Origin: Rubrobacter marinus
GTDB lineage: Bacteria; Actinomycetota; Rubrobacteria; Rubrobacterales; Rubrobacteraceae
Assembly (NCBI RefSeq): GCF_011492965.1
Contig: NZ_CP045121.1
Location: 2,976,001-3,040,000 of the forward strand
Reading direction: 5' to 3'
Length of the DNA stretch: 64,000 nucleotides
Part shown: positions 30,521 through 40,139 of the stretch, in pieces
How positions within the stretch are numbered: position 1 is the first letter of the stretch
Layout of the letters: each line of letters begins with the position of its first letter
Position numbers and translations under genes: made by a program
The notes under the pieces: generated by a model
What the model saw: the letters and a program-made list of their open reading frames with translations, nothing else
Told to the model about the DNA's origin: nothing
Database searches by the model: none

Positions 30521-33500
30521 ATGGCATCGGGCAGCGCGGGCGACTCGGGCAGGGGGTGGCGGGGCAAGGGGGAGTGGATCCTGCCCGCGGCCGTGCTCGC
30601 GATCGCGTTCCTCACCGCCTTCGTGGTCGAGAGGCTCTACGAGAGCGCCCTGCGGAGCCACGACGTACAGATCCTCCTCGTCCAGATCGAGGAGGAGGTG
30701 AACGAGCAGCAGCTGGGGGAGTACGAGGCCGTCGTCGAGGGCGAGGTGACCCCCGAAGCCGCAGAACAGATCGCGGAGAGCCGCGCGGACCTGGCGCGGT
30801 CGCTAACCGCCCTGGAGGCGTTGACCTCCGGCGAGCAGCCGGAGCGGATACGCGAGCTCCTACTCGCAAGCGAGGCCGCCATCGACGAGGAACTTCGCCT
30901 CATCGAGCAGGGCCGCATAGACGAGGCGAGGGCGCTCGACGAAGGGGTGGTCGACCCGACGTTCGAAGAGCTGCGTGACGTCCTGGAGAGCGCGGACGCC
31001 GAGTACGGGGCGTACGGCGGGCGCGTCGTCCTCGTGGCCGACGTCGGCGGCTTCGCCGTGGCGGGCTTGGCGATCCTGCTGACGGCCTGGTTTGTCAGGC
31101 GCGACCGCAACCGGCGGGCGGAGCAGAGGGCGCTGGAGGAGAGCGAGGAGCGCTTCCGCTCCCTCGTGCAGGAGGGGGCCGACCTTATCCTGATCCTGGA
31201 CGCCGCCGGCACCGTCCGGTACGCGGCGCCCTCCGTCGATCGGGTGCTCGGGCACGCGGCGGGAGCCGTCGTCGGCAGGGACGTCTTCGAGCTCCTGATC
31301 CCCGGCGGCGGGGCCAGGCAGGAGATAGCGGGCGTCCTGCGCGAGCCGGGCGCCAAGACCACGACGGAGCTTGCGGCCCGCCGCGCCGACGGCTCCGGGG
31401 CGCTCTTCGAGGCGACCTTCAGCAACATGACGGCGACGCCCGGCGTGGGCGGGATCGTGATGAACGGCCGCGACGTCACCGAGCGCAGGGAGGCCGAGGA
31501 GACCCTGCGCGACAGCGAGGAGCGCTACAGGGTGCTCTACGAGGACAACCCCTCCATGTACTTCACGCTCGACGAGGGGGGCACGGTCCTCTCGGTCAAC
31601 CGCTTCGGCGCCGGGCAGCTCGGCTACGAGCCCGACGAGCTCATCGGCCGCCCGGTCCTCGACATCTTCTGCGACGAGGACAGGGAGGCCGCCGCGGAGC
31701 ACGTCGCCGACTGTCTGCGCAACCCCGGCAGGATCTCCCAGTGGGAGATCCGCAAGGTCCGCAAGGACGGGAGCGTGATGTGGGTCAGGGAGAACGCGCG
31801 CGCCGTTCCGGACCCGGACGGCAGAACCGTGGTCCTCGTCAACTGCGAGGACGTCACCGAGCGCAAGGAGGCCGAGGCGCTGCTCCTGCGTCAGGGCGCG
31901 GCCATGGAGACGGCCGCCAACGGCATCGCCATCCTCGACGCGGACGGAACCTTTACCTACGCAAACGACGCCCACGCCAGGGTCTACGGCTACGACGGCG
32001 CGGCGGCGCTCGTGGGCCGGAAGACCTGGCGAAACCTTTACGACGAGGACGAGCTCTCCCGGTTCGACGAGCACGTGATGCCCGCCATCGGCCGTCAGGG
32101 GCACTGGCGCGGGGAGGCCGTCGGTAAGAGGCGCGACGGAAGCTCCTTCCCTCAGGAGCTCTCCGTCAGCCTGCTGGAGGGCGGCGGCTTCGTGTGCATC
32201 GTGCAGGACGTCACGAAGCGCAAGGAGGCGGAGGCCGAGATCCGTCGCCTCAACGAGGAGCTGGAGGGGCGGGTGCGCGAGCGCACGGCGCAGCTGCGCG
32301 CCTCCGAGGCCCGCCTCCGGGCGCTGTTCGCCGCGATGACGGACGTGATCCTGGTGCTCGACGCGGAGGGCCGCTACCTGGAGATAGCGCCCACCAACCC
32401 CTCGCTCCTGTACAGGCCCCCCGAGGAGACCATCGGCCGCACCCTACACGAGCTCTTTCCGAAGGAGCAGGCCGACGCGTTCGCGGAGCGCATCCGCGCG
32501 GCGCTTCGGACCCGCCAGACGGTGAGGGTCGAGTACAGCCTGCCGATCGGGGACCAGGAGGTGTGGTTCGACGGGACGGTCTCGCCGATGCAGGAGGACA
32601 AGGTCCTCTTCGTCGCCCGCGACGTCACCGAGCGCAGGCGGGCGGAGGAGGCCGTGCGCAGGAGCGAGGAGCGCCACCGCGCCCTGGTGGACACCGCCCC
32701 CGACGCCATCATCACGATGACGACGGACGGCCTGATCCGCTCGTTCAACTCCGGGGCGGAACGCATCTTCGGCTACGGAGCGGAGGAGGCGGTGGGGCAA
32801 CCGCTCCGGCTTCTGATGCCGGAGCGCTACAGGGAGCCGCACGAGAGGGGCGTCCGCAGGCACGTGAAGACCGGCGAGAGGCGCATCGTGGGCCGCGGAG
32901 CCATCGAGCTCACGGGCCTGCGCAAGGGCGGGGAGAAGTTCCCCCTGGAGCTCTCGCTCGCCTCCATGGGCGAGGGCGACGACGCCCTGTTCACCGGCAT
33001 ACTGCGCGACGTCACCGACCGCAAGCGGGCGGAGGAGGAGCTCAAGTCCTACGCCCGCAAGCTCGCGCGGAGCAACCGCGAGCTGCAGGACTTCGCCTAC
33101 GTCGCCTCCCACGACCTGCAGGAGCCGCTTCGCAAGGTGCGCACCTTCGGCGACCGACTCAGGACGAAGTACGCCGCCGTCCTCGACGGGAGGGCCCTCG
33201 ACTACCTCGACCGCATGGAGGGCGCGACGGCCCGCATGCAGGCCCTCATAGACGACCTGCTCGTCCTCTCCCGCGTAACTACCCGGGCCCGCCCCTTCGC
33301 GCCGGTCGACCTCGGGGGGGTGGCGCGCGAGGTCCTCTCGGACCTGGAGGCCCGGATAGAGCAGGCGGGGGGCAGGGTCGAGGTCGGCGAGCTGCCCGTC
33401 GTCGAGGCCGACCGCATGCAGATGCGCCAGCTCTTCCAGAACCTCGTCTCCAACGCGCTGAAGTTCCACCGCCCCGGCGAGCCGCCCCTCGTCCGCGTCC

Positions 33501-33832
33501 GCGGCTCGCTCGTGGACGAGAGGGACGAGCGCGGCGCGGCGCTCTGCCGGCTGGTCGTCGAGGACGAAGGGATAGGCTTCGAGGAGGAGCACGCCGAGCG
33601 CATCTTCGCGCCGTTCGAGAGGCTGCACGGGCGGGGCTCGTACGAGGGGACGGGGATGGGGCTGGCGATCTGCCGCAAGGTGGTCGAGCGCCACGGCGGG
33701 AAGATCACGGCGACGGGCAACCCCGAGCGGGGGGCCGCGTTCGTCGTTACGCTGCCCGTCGAACACCACGACGTCGAGGAGATCCCCGCAAAGGGAGACG
33801 GAGTCCATGATTACGCTGCTCTTGGCCGATGA
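30521..33832 (+). CDS. Membrane-bound multi-PAS sensor histidine kinase
   Basis: A 1103-residue kinase. TM1 near residues 22-40, an extracytoplasmic helical sensor (~45-175), TM2 near 178-198 (DVGGFAVAGLAILLTAWFV), then five PAS domains (about 213-325, 337-450, 458-575, 600-710, 718-840), several ending in the DVTERR/K-AEE linker. The HisKA helix has YVASHDLQEPLRKVRTFG with the phospho-His near 864; the ATPase domain has NLVSNALKFH, DEGIGFEEEHAERIFAPF and GTGMGLAICRKVVERHGG. The end overlaps the next receiver gene by 26 nt, so the two are co-expressed and probably partners. Confidence 0.95.
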   Translation: MASGSAGDSGRGWRGKGEWILPAAVLAIAFLTAFVVERLYESALRSHDVQILLVQIEEEVNEQQLGEYEAVVEGEVTPEAAEQIAESRADLARSLTALEALTSGEQPERIRELLLASEAAIDEELRLIEQGRIDEARALDEGVVDPTFEELRDVLESADAEYGAYGGRVVLVADVGGFAVAGLAILLTAWFVRRDRNRRAEQRALEESEERFRSLVQEGADLILILDAAGTVRYAAPSVDRVLGHAAGAVVGRDVFELLIPGGGARQEIAGVLREPGAKTTTELAARRADGSGALFEATFSNMTATPGVGGIVMNGRDVTERREAEETLRDSEERYRVLYEDNPSMYFTLDEGGTVLSVNRFGAGQLGYEPDELIGRPVLDIFCDEDREAAAEHVADCLRNPGRISQWEIRKVRKDGSVMWVRENARAVPDPDGRTVVLVNCEDVTERKEAEALLLRQGAAMETAANGIAILDADGTFTYANDAHARVYGYDGAAALVGRKTWRNLYDEDELSRFDEHVMPAIGRQGHWRGEAVGKRRDGSSFPQELSVSLLEGGGFVCIVQDVTKRKEAEAEIRRLNEELEGRVRERTAQLRASEARLRALFAAMTDVILVLDAEGRYLEIAPTNPSLLYRPPEETIGRTLHELFPKEQADAFAERIRAALRTRQTVRVEYSLPIGDQEVWFDGTVSPMQEDKVLFVARDVTERRRAEEAVRRSEERHRALVDTAPDAIITMTTDGLIRSFNSGAERIFGYGAEEAVGQPLRLLMPERYREPHERGVRRHVKTGERRIVGRGAIELTGLRKGGEKFPLELSLASMGEGDDALFTGILRDVTDRKRAEEELKSYARKLARSNRELQDFAYVASHDLQEPLRKVRTFGDRLRTKYAAVLDGRALDYLDRMEGATARMQALIDDLLVLSRVTTRARPFAPVDLGGVAREVLSDLEARIEQAGGRVEVGELPVVEADRMQMRQLFQNLVSNALKFHRPGEPPLVRVRGSLVDERDERGAALCRLVVEDEGIGFEEEHAERIFAPFERLHGRGSYEGTGMGLAICRKVVERHGGKITATGNPERGAAFVVTLPVEHHDVEEIPAKGDGVHDYAALGR

Positions 33833-34253
33833 CGACCCGGACGACCGCTTGCTGGTCGAAGAAGCCCTCGAAGAAGGCGGCTCGGAGATCCAGCTGCGCT
33901 CCGTCGAGGACGGCGAGGAGCTGGTGAGCTACCTGCTGCGCCGGGGCCGCTACGCCGACCCGGCCCTCTCGCCGTACCCCTCCCTGATCCTGCTGGACCT
34001 CAAGATGCCCCGCAAGGACGGCCACGAGGCGCTGAAGGAGATCAAGGGAGACCCGCGCACGAGGCGCATCCCCGTCGTGGTCCTCACCACGTCGAAGGCC
34101 GAGGAGGACGTCGCGCGCGCCTACGACTCGGGCGCCAACTCGTTCGTGGTCAAGCCCACGGACTTCCAGACGCTGGTCGAAGTCATGAAAACGATGGAGG
34201 GGTACTGGGGCAAGACCGTGACGCTTCCGCCCGAGAGGAACGAAGCCTTATGA
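33807..34253 (+). CDS. Rcp1-like single-domain response regulator
   Basis: A 148-residue receiver: LLLADDDPDDRLLVEEALEE (acidic pocket), SLILLDLKMPRKDGHEALKE (phospho-Asp), VVVLTTSKAEEDVARAYDSG (switch Thr) and SFVVKPTDFQTLVEVMK (Lys). The insertion YLLRRGRYADPALSPYPS is typical of Rcp1-type regulators that serve PAS/phytochrome kinases. ATG after GGAGACGGAGTCC, overlapping both neighbours. It most likely takes phosphate from the upstream kinase and may pass the signal to the GGDEF-EAL protein. Confidence 0.93.
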   Translation: MITLLLADDDPDDRLLVEEALEEGGSEIQLRSVEDGEELVSYLLRRGRYADPALSPYPSLILLDLKMPRKDGHEALKEIKGDPRTRRIPVVVLTTSKAEEDVARAYDSGANSFVVKPTDFQTLVEVMKTMEGYWGKTVTLPPERNEAL

Positions 34254-36337
34254 ACAGATTGGACAAGGAGCTTCTGAGGGTGCTCCTCGTCGAAGACGAC
34301 GAGGACGACTACGTGATCATCAGCGACCTGCTCTCGGAGATCGAGGAGCTCGACCTGGAGTGGGTCTCGGACTACGACGACGCCCTCCTCGCCATCGGGC
34401 GCGAGGAGCACGACGTCTGCCTCCTGGACTACCGCCTCGGGGGCCGGAGCGGCCTCGACCTCCTGCGCACCGCGTCGGAGAAGGGCCACAAGACGCCCAT
34501 GATCCTGCTCACCGGACGGGGCGACCGGGAGCTGGACCTCGAGGCGATGCAGGCCGGCGCCGTGGGCTACCTGATCAAGGGCCAGATCGACGCCCACATC
34601 CTGGAGCGCTCGATCCGCTACGCCTTCGCGCAGGCCCTGAAGGTCGTGAGCGAGAGCGAGCGCCGCTTCCGCACCCTCGTGCAGAACGGGTCGGACGTCG
34701 TCACGGTCATGGACGCCGGGGGCTTTATCCGCTACCAGTCGCCCTCGATCGAGCGGGTGCTGGGCCACGACCCGGAAGGGATGCTGGGCAGGAGCGCCTT
34801 CGAGTACGTGCACCCGGAGGACGCCGAACGGGTGCGCCAGTCCTTCACCAGAAACGTGGGCGTCCCCGGCGTGCACGAGCCGCTGGAGATGCGCGTGCGC
34901 CACGCGGACGGCTCGTGGCGCCACATGGAGGCGATAGCCAACAACCTCCTCTCGGAGCCGAGCGTGGGCGGCATCGTCCTCAACTCGCGCGACGTCACCG
35001 AGCGCAGGGCGCTGGAGGAGCGGCTCGCCTACCAGGCCTTCCACGACGGGCTCACCGGCCTGCCGAACCGGAGCATGCTCGTCGCCGGGCTGGAGCGGGC
35101 CCTGGAGCGGGCGGGCGAGGGCGGCGGGGTCGCGGTCCTCTTCGTGGACCTGAACAACTTCAAGCTCGTCAACGACTCCCTGGGCCACGGCGCGGGCGAC
35201 GCGGCGCTCGTCGAGGTCGCCCGGCGCCTCGGCGCGTGCCTCGGGGCCGGGGGCATCGCCGCCCGTTTCGGCGGGGACGAGTTCGTCGTCCTGCTGGAGG
35301 ACGTGGCGGGGGAGGCCGGGGCGACGGAGATCGCCGAGCGCGTGGTCGGGGCGCTCGAGGCGCCCTTCACGCTCGGCACCAAGGAGGTGTTCCTCTCCGC
35401 GAACATAGGGGCCGCCCTCGGGGCGTCCCCGGGGCTCGACGACGCCGCCGGCCTCCTGCGCGCCGCCGACGTCGCGCTGCACAGCGCCAAGGCGGCCGGT
35501 TCGGGGTACGCCGTCTTCGACGCGGCGATGAACGAGAAGGCCCTGGAGCGCCTGGACCTCGAGGCGGACCTCAGGCGGGCCGTGGACCAGGAGGAGTTCC
35601 TCGTCTACTACCAGCCCAAGGTCGAGCTCTCTACCGGCCGGATCATCGGGGCGGAGGCGCTGGTGCGCTGGCAGAGCCCCGAGCGGGGCCTGGTCTCCCC
35701 CGCCAAGTTCATACCGGTGGCGGAGGAGACGGGCCTGATCCGCCCGATCGGGGGCTGGGTCTTGCGGGAGGCCTGCTTCCAGGCGAAGCGCTGGCAGGGA
35801 TACCTCCCCCCGGACTACCTCCCCGTCGTCAGCGTCAACCTCTCCGCGGCACAGCTCAAGCACCCGGGCTTCGTCTCCGAGGTCGCCCGGACCCTCGAAG
35901 AGACCGGCGTCGACCCGGCGGCCGTAGTCCTGGAGATCACCGAGAGCATGCTGATGGACGACGCCGAGAAGGGCGTCGAGACGCTGTTCGGCCTGAAGGC
36001 CCTCGGGCTCCGGATCGCCGTGGACGACTTCGGGACGGGCTACTCGTCGCTCTCCTACCTCAAGCGCTTCCCCATCGACACCCTCAAGATCGACCGCTCC
36101 TTCGTCGACGGCCTCGGCCGCGAGCCGGGGGACACGGCGATCGTGCGGGCGGTGATGGGGCTCGCAAGGGCCCTCGGCCTCGACGTGGTGGCCGAGGGCA
36201 TAGAGACGGCCGAGCAGCTGGCCCTGCTGCGGGAGCTGGGCTGCGACTACGGGCAGGGCTACCACTTCGCCAGGCCCCTGCCCGGCGCCGAGGCCGTGGA
36301 GTTTCTCGCCAGGGCGCGACTGGCCGTCGGCGCCTAG
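34250..36337 (+). CDS. REC-PAS-GGDEF-EAL cyclic-di-GMP turnover protein
   Basis: A 695-residue protein. Receiver (~9-125; VCLLDYRLGGRSG with phospho-Asp), PAS (~140-262), GGDEF (~268-430; YQAFHDGLTGLPNRSML, intact FGGDEF near 340) and EAL (~440-690; GAEALVRW, VDDFGTGYSSLSYLKRFPID, VVAEGIETAEQLALLRELGC). Catalytic motifs of both enzymatic domains are kept, so it could make and degrade c-di-GMP under control of phosphorylation. ATG overlaps the stop of the receiver gene (ATGA). Third gene of the kinase operon. Confidence 0.95.
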   Translation: MNRLDKELLRVLLVEDDEDDYVIISDLLSEIEELDLEWVSDYDDALLAIGREEHDVCLLDYRLGGRSGLDLLRTASEKGHKTPMILLTGRGDRELDLEAMQAGAVGYLIKGQIDAHILERSIRYAFAQALKVVSESERRFRTLVQNGSDVVTVMDAGGFIRYQSPSIERVLGHDPEGMLGRSAFEYVHPEDAERVRQSFTRNVGVPGVHEPLEMRVRHADGSWRHMEAIANNLLSEPSVGGIVLNSRDVTERRALEERLAYQAFHDGLTGLPNRSMLVAGLERALERAGEGGGVAVLFVDLNNFKLVNDSLGHGAGDAALVEVARRLGACLGAGGIAARFGGDEFVVLLEDVAGEAGATEIAERVVGALEAPFTLGTKEVFLSANIGAALGASPGLDDAAGLLRAADVALHSAKAAGSGYAVFDAAMNEKALERLDLEADLRRAVDQEEFLVYYQPKVELSTGRIIGAEALVRWQSPERGLVSPAKFIPVAEETGLIRPIGGWVLREACFQAKRWQGYLPPDYLPVVSVNLSAAQLKHPGFVSEVARTLEETGVDPAAVVLEITESMLMDDAEKGVETLFGLKALGLRIAVDDFGTGYSSLSYLKRFPIDTLKIDRSFVDGLGREPGDTAIVRAVMGLARALGLDVVAEGIETAEQLALLRELGCDYGQGYHFARPLPGAEAVEFLARARLAVGA

Positions 36338-36343
36338 AGCACG

Positions 36344-36880
36344 CTACGCCCGGGCCGCCTCCGGCTCCAGGGCCCGGATCTCGGGGAGGTTGCGGTAGGA
36401 CCCGGCGTAGTCGATCCCGTAGCCCACGACGAACACGTCCGGCACCTCGAAGCCGACGTATTTGATCTCCAGGTCGACCTGCCTCCTCGACGGCTTCGTG
36501 AGGAGGGTGCAGATCTCCAGCGAGGCGGGCTTGCGGGCGAGCAGGGACCGCTTGAGGTAGGAGAGGGTGAGGCCGGTGTCGATGATGTCCTCGACGATCA
36601 GGACGTGGCGCCCGGCGACGTCCTCCTCGAGGTCTTTGAGGATGCGGACGACGCCGCTGGAGGAGGTCCCCGACCCGTAGGAGCTTATGTCCATGAAGTC
36701 GATGTCGCAGGGCAGCTCCACGCAGCGCATAAGGTCGGAGAGCACGACGACCGCCCCGCGCAGGATGCCGACGAGCAGGAGCCTCTCGCCCGCGTAGTCC
36801 TCGGTAATGCGCTCCCCCATCTCGCGCACCTTCTCCCGGATCTCCTCGGAGCCCACGAGCACCTCTCCCATACCCAGCAT
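36344..36880 (-). CDS. hpt: Hypoxanthine phosphoribosyltransferase
   Basis: A 178-residue purine-salvage enzyme joining PRPP to hypoxanthine or guanine. PRPP-binding motif HVLIVEDIIDTGLTL near residues 92-106; N-terminal LLLVGILRGAVVVLSDLMR; substrate loop IDFMDISSYGSGTSSSGVVR; C-terminal VPDVFVVGYGIDYAGSYRNL. Lies just downstream of the purine-degradation genes on the same strand but 170 bp from them, so co-transcription is uncertain. Convergent with the GGDEF-EAL gene, six bases apart. Confidence 0.95.
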   Translation of the reverse strand: MLGMGEVLVGSEEIREKVREMGERITEDYAGERLLLVGILRGAVVVLSDLMRCVELPCDIDFMDISSYGSGTSSSGVVRILKDLEEDVAGRHVLIVEDIIDTGLTLSYLKRSLLARKPASLEICTLLTKPSRRQVDLEIKYVGFEVPDVFVVGYGIDYAGSYRNLPEIRALEPEAARA

Positions 36881-37052
36881 CGTCGCGAAGACCGCCTTCC
36901 CTCTCGTTTTCAGCCCCGGTCACGCATCTACCGTCCTATCCCCAACGGGGCGAACGACGTAACGCACGCTTTCGAGTCTGGTCAGGAACGGGAGAATCAT
37001 ACAAGGTATGCGTCCTCCCTGTTCGCGAGCGCAAACGCGCCCGCCAGGGGCC

Positions 37053-37469
37053 CTAGGAGGCTCGCTCGAAGAGTATGTCCTGGGCTCCCTCCCAGAGGGT
37101 CTTCTCCCCGAGGGCACGGAGGTGCTCCTTGCCCTCCGTTATGGTCAGAAAGTGGTTTCCGGCGAGCTGGCCCGCCTTGCTCGCGAAGACCGTGCCGGCG
37201 TAGGGGAACAGGATCTCCGTCTCCGAGACGCCGCCGGGGTAGAACAGGACCTCGCCGGCCTGCGGGACGCTCGTCGGGTCCTCGAGGCCGACCCCGAGGT
37301 CGTAGTCGCCGAGCGGGATCCAGCAGGACTCCCCGCTCCAGCGGACGTGGATGATCTTCTGCCGGTAGGGCAGGAGCGCCTCGAAGGCCGCGCACGTCTC
37401 GGGGGACTTCCCCCTCTCCCACCTCGCCAAGAACTCGTACGGCCCCGCCGTGATCCTCACGTCGCCCAC
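37053..37469 (-). CDS. DUF3830 cyclophilin-like protein
   Basis: A 138-residue protein: AGPYEFLARWERGKSPETCA, FEALLPYRQKIIHVRWSGES, IPLGDYDLGVGLEDPTSVPQ, GEVLFYPGGVSETEILFPYA, then HFLTITEGKEHLRALGE. This matches DUF3830 proteins, which have a cyclophilin-like barrel and often accompany amidohydrolase genes. Role unproven; it follows allantoinase in the purine cluster and might act on a ureido intermediate. GTG start after GGGAGAAGCGC. Confidence 0.75.
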   Translation of the reverse strand: MGDVRITAGPYEFLARWERGKSPETCAAFEALLPYRQKIIHVRWSGESCWIPLGDYDLGVGLEDPTSVPQAGEVLFYPGGVSETEILFPYAGTVFASKAGQLAGNHFLTITEGKEHLRALGEKTLWEGAQDILFERAS

Positions 37470-37527
37470 GCGCTTCTCCCTTCTCGACCCTCTGGACGTC
37501 CCTCTGCGCCGCCGCCGGCCCGCGGCA

Positions 37528-38904
37528 TCAAACCCCCGTCCCGACCGGCTCCCGCGGCCTCAGCAGCCTACCAATCGGGGGCGAGACGATCTCGCCGTCG
37601 CGGAAGACGGTCTTCCCGCGCAGAAGGGTCCGTGCGACGCGCCCGCGGAACCTCCGGCCCACGAACGCGCTCGCCCGGTGGCGGTAGAAGAGGTCGTCTT
37701 CGCCCAGCACGAAGTCCTCGTCGGGCTCGACGAGGACGAGGTCGGCGTCGGCCCCGGCCTCGATGCGGCCCTTCCCCCGGAGGCCGAAGCGCGCGGCGAC
37801 GTTCCCCGAGACGAGCTCGGCGACGCGCGCGAGCGGCAGGCCGCGGTTGTGGTGGCCCTCGTCGAGCATCGCGTTCAGGAGGGACTGGCAGCCCGAGATG
37901 CCGCCCCAGATCCCGAAGAAGTCCTCCCCGACCTTCGTCTCCGGCGGCGAGGGCGAGTGGTCGGAGGCGACGAACGCGACGTCGCCGCCGGAGACGCGCA
38001 CCCACAGCTCCTCCAGGTCCCCCCTCGGGCGGAGCGGCGGCGCGCACTTGGCGAGGGCCCCGATCTCCTCCGCGTCCCCGTCCGTCAGGAGCAGGTAGTG
38101 CGGGCAGGTCTCGCAGGTGACGTCCACCCCGCGAGCCCGCGCCGCGGCGACGAGGGCGACGCCCCGGCCGGTGCTGACGTGGACCACGTGCAAGGAGCAT
38201 CCGGTCTCCTCCGCGAAGGAGATCGCACGCCCCATCGCCTCCAGCTCGGCCACCACCGGGCGGGAGCCGAGGTAGTCGCGCATCGTCGTGCGCGAGGCGC
38301 CCCGGGCGCGGGCGGCGAGCCCGTCCGTGATGGTCCTGTTCTCGGCGTGGACGAGGACGGGCAGCCCGAGCGCCGCCGCCCTCCGCATCCCCTCGTAGAG
38401 CGTCAGGTCGTCGGCGGGCGGGAAGTCCGCCGTGCCGGAGGTGGACATGAACGCCTTGAACCCCACGACCCCCCTGCGCGCGAGCTCGTCGAGGCGCCCC
38501 ACGGGCCCGGGAACGAGCCCGCCGAACAGCCCGAAGTCCGCCAGCGAGGAGGCCTCGGCCGCCCTCAGTTTGAGGTTGAAGCTCCCGGCGTCGACGGTGG
38601 GCGGGTGGGCGTTGAGCGGCATCTCCAGAAACGCGGTGGTGCCCCCCGCCGCGAGCGCCCTCGTGCCCGTCGCGAACCCCTCCCAGCTCGTGCGGCCCGG
38701 CTCGTTGAAGTGGACGTGGGCGTCGATGGCGCCGGGGAGGACCCACAGCCCGTTGGCGTCCACCTCCTCCCGGCGGTCCCCCTCGATCTCCGGGGAGACG
38801 GCGGCGATCCTGCCGTCCGAGACGGCGACGTCGGCCCGCGTGGGACCGCCCGACGGGGCCGCCCCGACCACGGTGCCGCCCCGGACGATCAGGTCGTAGG
38901 CCAT
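37528..38904 (-). CDS. allB: Allantoinase
   Basis: A 458-residue cyclic amidohydrolase opening the allantoin ring to allantoate. Metal ligands: DAHVHFNEPGR near 61-71, carbamylated Lys in GVVGFKAFMS, HAEN, HVVHVSTGRG and the catalytic Asp in VAFVASDHSPSP. The N-terminal LIVRGGTVV and C-terminal KTVFRDGEIV form the beta sandwich typical of dihydropyrimidinase-like enzymes. Five bases after allC in the same operon; pathway context separates it from hydantoinases. Confidence 0.92.
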   Translation of the reverse strand: MAYDLIVRGGTVVGAAPSGGPTRADVAVSDGRIAAVSPEIEGDRREEVDANGLWVLPGAIDAHVHFNEPGRTSWEGFATGTRALAAGGTTAFLEMPLNAHPPTVDAGSFNLKLRAAEASSLADFGLFGGLVPGPVGRLDELARRGVVGFKAFMSTSGTADFPPADDLTLYEGMRRAAALGLPVLVHAENRTITDGLAARARGASRTTMRDYLGSRPVVAELEAMGRAISFAEETGCSLHVVHVSTGRGVALVAAARARGVDVTCETCPHYLLLTDGDAEEIGALAKCAPPLRPRGDLEELWVRVSGGDVAFVASDHSPSPPETKVGEDFFGIWGGISGCQSLLNAMLDEGHHNRGLPLARVAELVSGNVAARFGLRGKGRIEAGADADLVLVEPDEDFVLGEDDLFYRHRASAFVGRRFRGRVARTLLRGKTVFRDGEIVSPPIGRLLRPREPVGTGV

Positions 38905-38909
38905 GGGCG

Positions 38910-40139
38910 CTACCCCCGCTCAGCGGCGAGAAGCTCGAGGAAGCGACCCATCGCCTCGATCGCCACGGCGACGTCCTCCTCCCCCACGGACTCGGCCGGG
39001 TTGTGGCTGACGCCCCCCTCGCAGCGAACGAAGAGCATCGCGACGGGGGCGACGGCGGCGATCTCCGCGGCGTCGTGGCCGGCGCCGCTCGCCAAGCGGT
39101 GGGCCGGCAGCCCCGTCTCCTCGACGGCCCGCGCGAGGGTCGCGCTCAGGCCCTCGTCGGTGGGGACCGCCCGGCTCTCCTGCCGCACCTCCCAGCGGCT
39201 CCTCACGCCGCGGGCGCGGGCGATGCCTTCGGCCCTCTCCCGCAGGGCCCCCAGGGCGCGCTCGCGGACGGCGTCGTCCGCGTGGCGGAGGTCTAGGGTG
39301 AGGCTTGCTTCGCCAGGGATGACGTTCGGCGCGCCCGGGTGAACCTCGATGCGCCCGACCGTCGCCACGGCGCCGTCCTCCCCCCGCGCCGTCTCCTCGG
39401 CGGCGAGCACGAACTCGGCGGCGGCGCAGAGGGCGTCCCGGCGCCCCTTCATGGGGACGGTCCCGGCGTGCCCCGCCTCGCCGACGAAGCCCACCCCGGC
39501 GCGGCTCTGGCCCTGTATCGCGGTGACGACGCCGACCGGCAGGCCGAGTTCCTCCAGCACCGGCCCCTGCTCGATGTGGACCTCGCAGTAGCCGATCAGG
39601 CCGTCCGGAGGCCGGCCCCCCGCCAGGGCGCCGGGGTCCCCGCCGAAGGAGCGCACGGCTTCGGCCACCGTCACGCCGTCGCCGTCCACGAGATCGAGCA
39701 GGCCGGGCTCGAAGGTGCCCGCGAAGACGGAGCTTCCCAGAAAGGTCGTGCCGAAGCGCAGGCCCTCCTCGTCGGCGAACGCGGCCACCTCGACGGCGAA
39801 CGGGAGGCGCTCGCCGCGGTCGTTCAGGCGCTCCACGCAGGCCAGGGCGACGAGGACGCCCAGCGGTCCGTCGTACCTCCCCGCGTCGCGGACGGTGTCG
39901 AGGTGGGAGCCGAGGACGAGGGTGCCCCCGTCCCCCTCGCGGGCCTCGTAGCGCCCGATCAGGTTGCCCACGGCGTCGCGGCGCACGCTCATGCCGGCGG
40001 TCTGCATCCAGTCGGCGACGATCTCGTTGACGCGCCGCATCGCCCCGGAGCCGTAGGGCCGGACGAGGAGGTCCGGCTCCTCGCTGATCCCGCCGAGGGC
40101 GTCGCAGCGCTCCATCACGGTCCTCGCGAGGCCTCGCAC
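38910..40139 (-). CDS. allC: Allantoate amidohydrolase (M20 family)
   Basis: A 409-residue binuclear metal amidohydrolase. Ligands: LVLGSHLDTVRDAGRYDGPL, VAAFADEEGLRFGTTFLGS, HIEQGPVLEELG and the C-terminal GAGHDAAEIAAVAP...SHNPAE. The lid/dimer domain has GEAGHAGTVPM. The family also contains N-carbamoyl-amino-acid and ureidoglycolate hydrolases; placement between uraH and allB favours allantoate. GTG start directly follows the uraH stop. Confidence 0.85.
   Translation of the reverse strand: MRGLARTVMERCDALGGISEEPDLLVRPYGSGAMRRVNEIVADWMQTAGMSVRRDAVGNLIGRYEAREGDGGTLVLGSHLDTVRDAGRYDGPLGVLVALACVERLNDRGERLPFAVEVAAFADEEGLRFGTTFLGSSVFAGTFEPGLLDLVDGDGVTVAEAVRSFGGDPGALAGGRPPDGLIGYCEVHIEQGPVLEELGLPVGVVTAIQGQSRAGVGFVGEAGHAGTVPMKGRRDALCAAAEFVLAAEETARGEDGAVATVGRIEVHPGAPNVIPGEASLTLDLRHADDAVRERALGALRERAEGIARARGVRSRWEVRQESRAVPTDEGLSATLARAVEETGLPAHRLASGAGHDAAEIAAVAPVAMLFVRCEGGVSHNPAESVGEEDVAVAIEAMGRFLELLAAERG

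Noticed and set aside
34121..36265. 714-codon minus-strand frame
   Set aside because: Lies opposite the REC-PAS-GGDEF-EAL gene, whose domains are complete; the composition is typical of a shadow frame.
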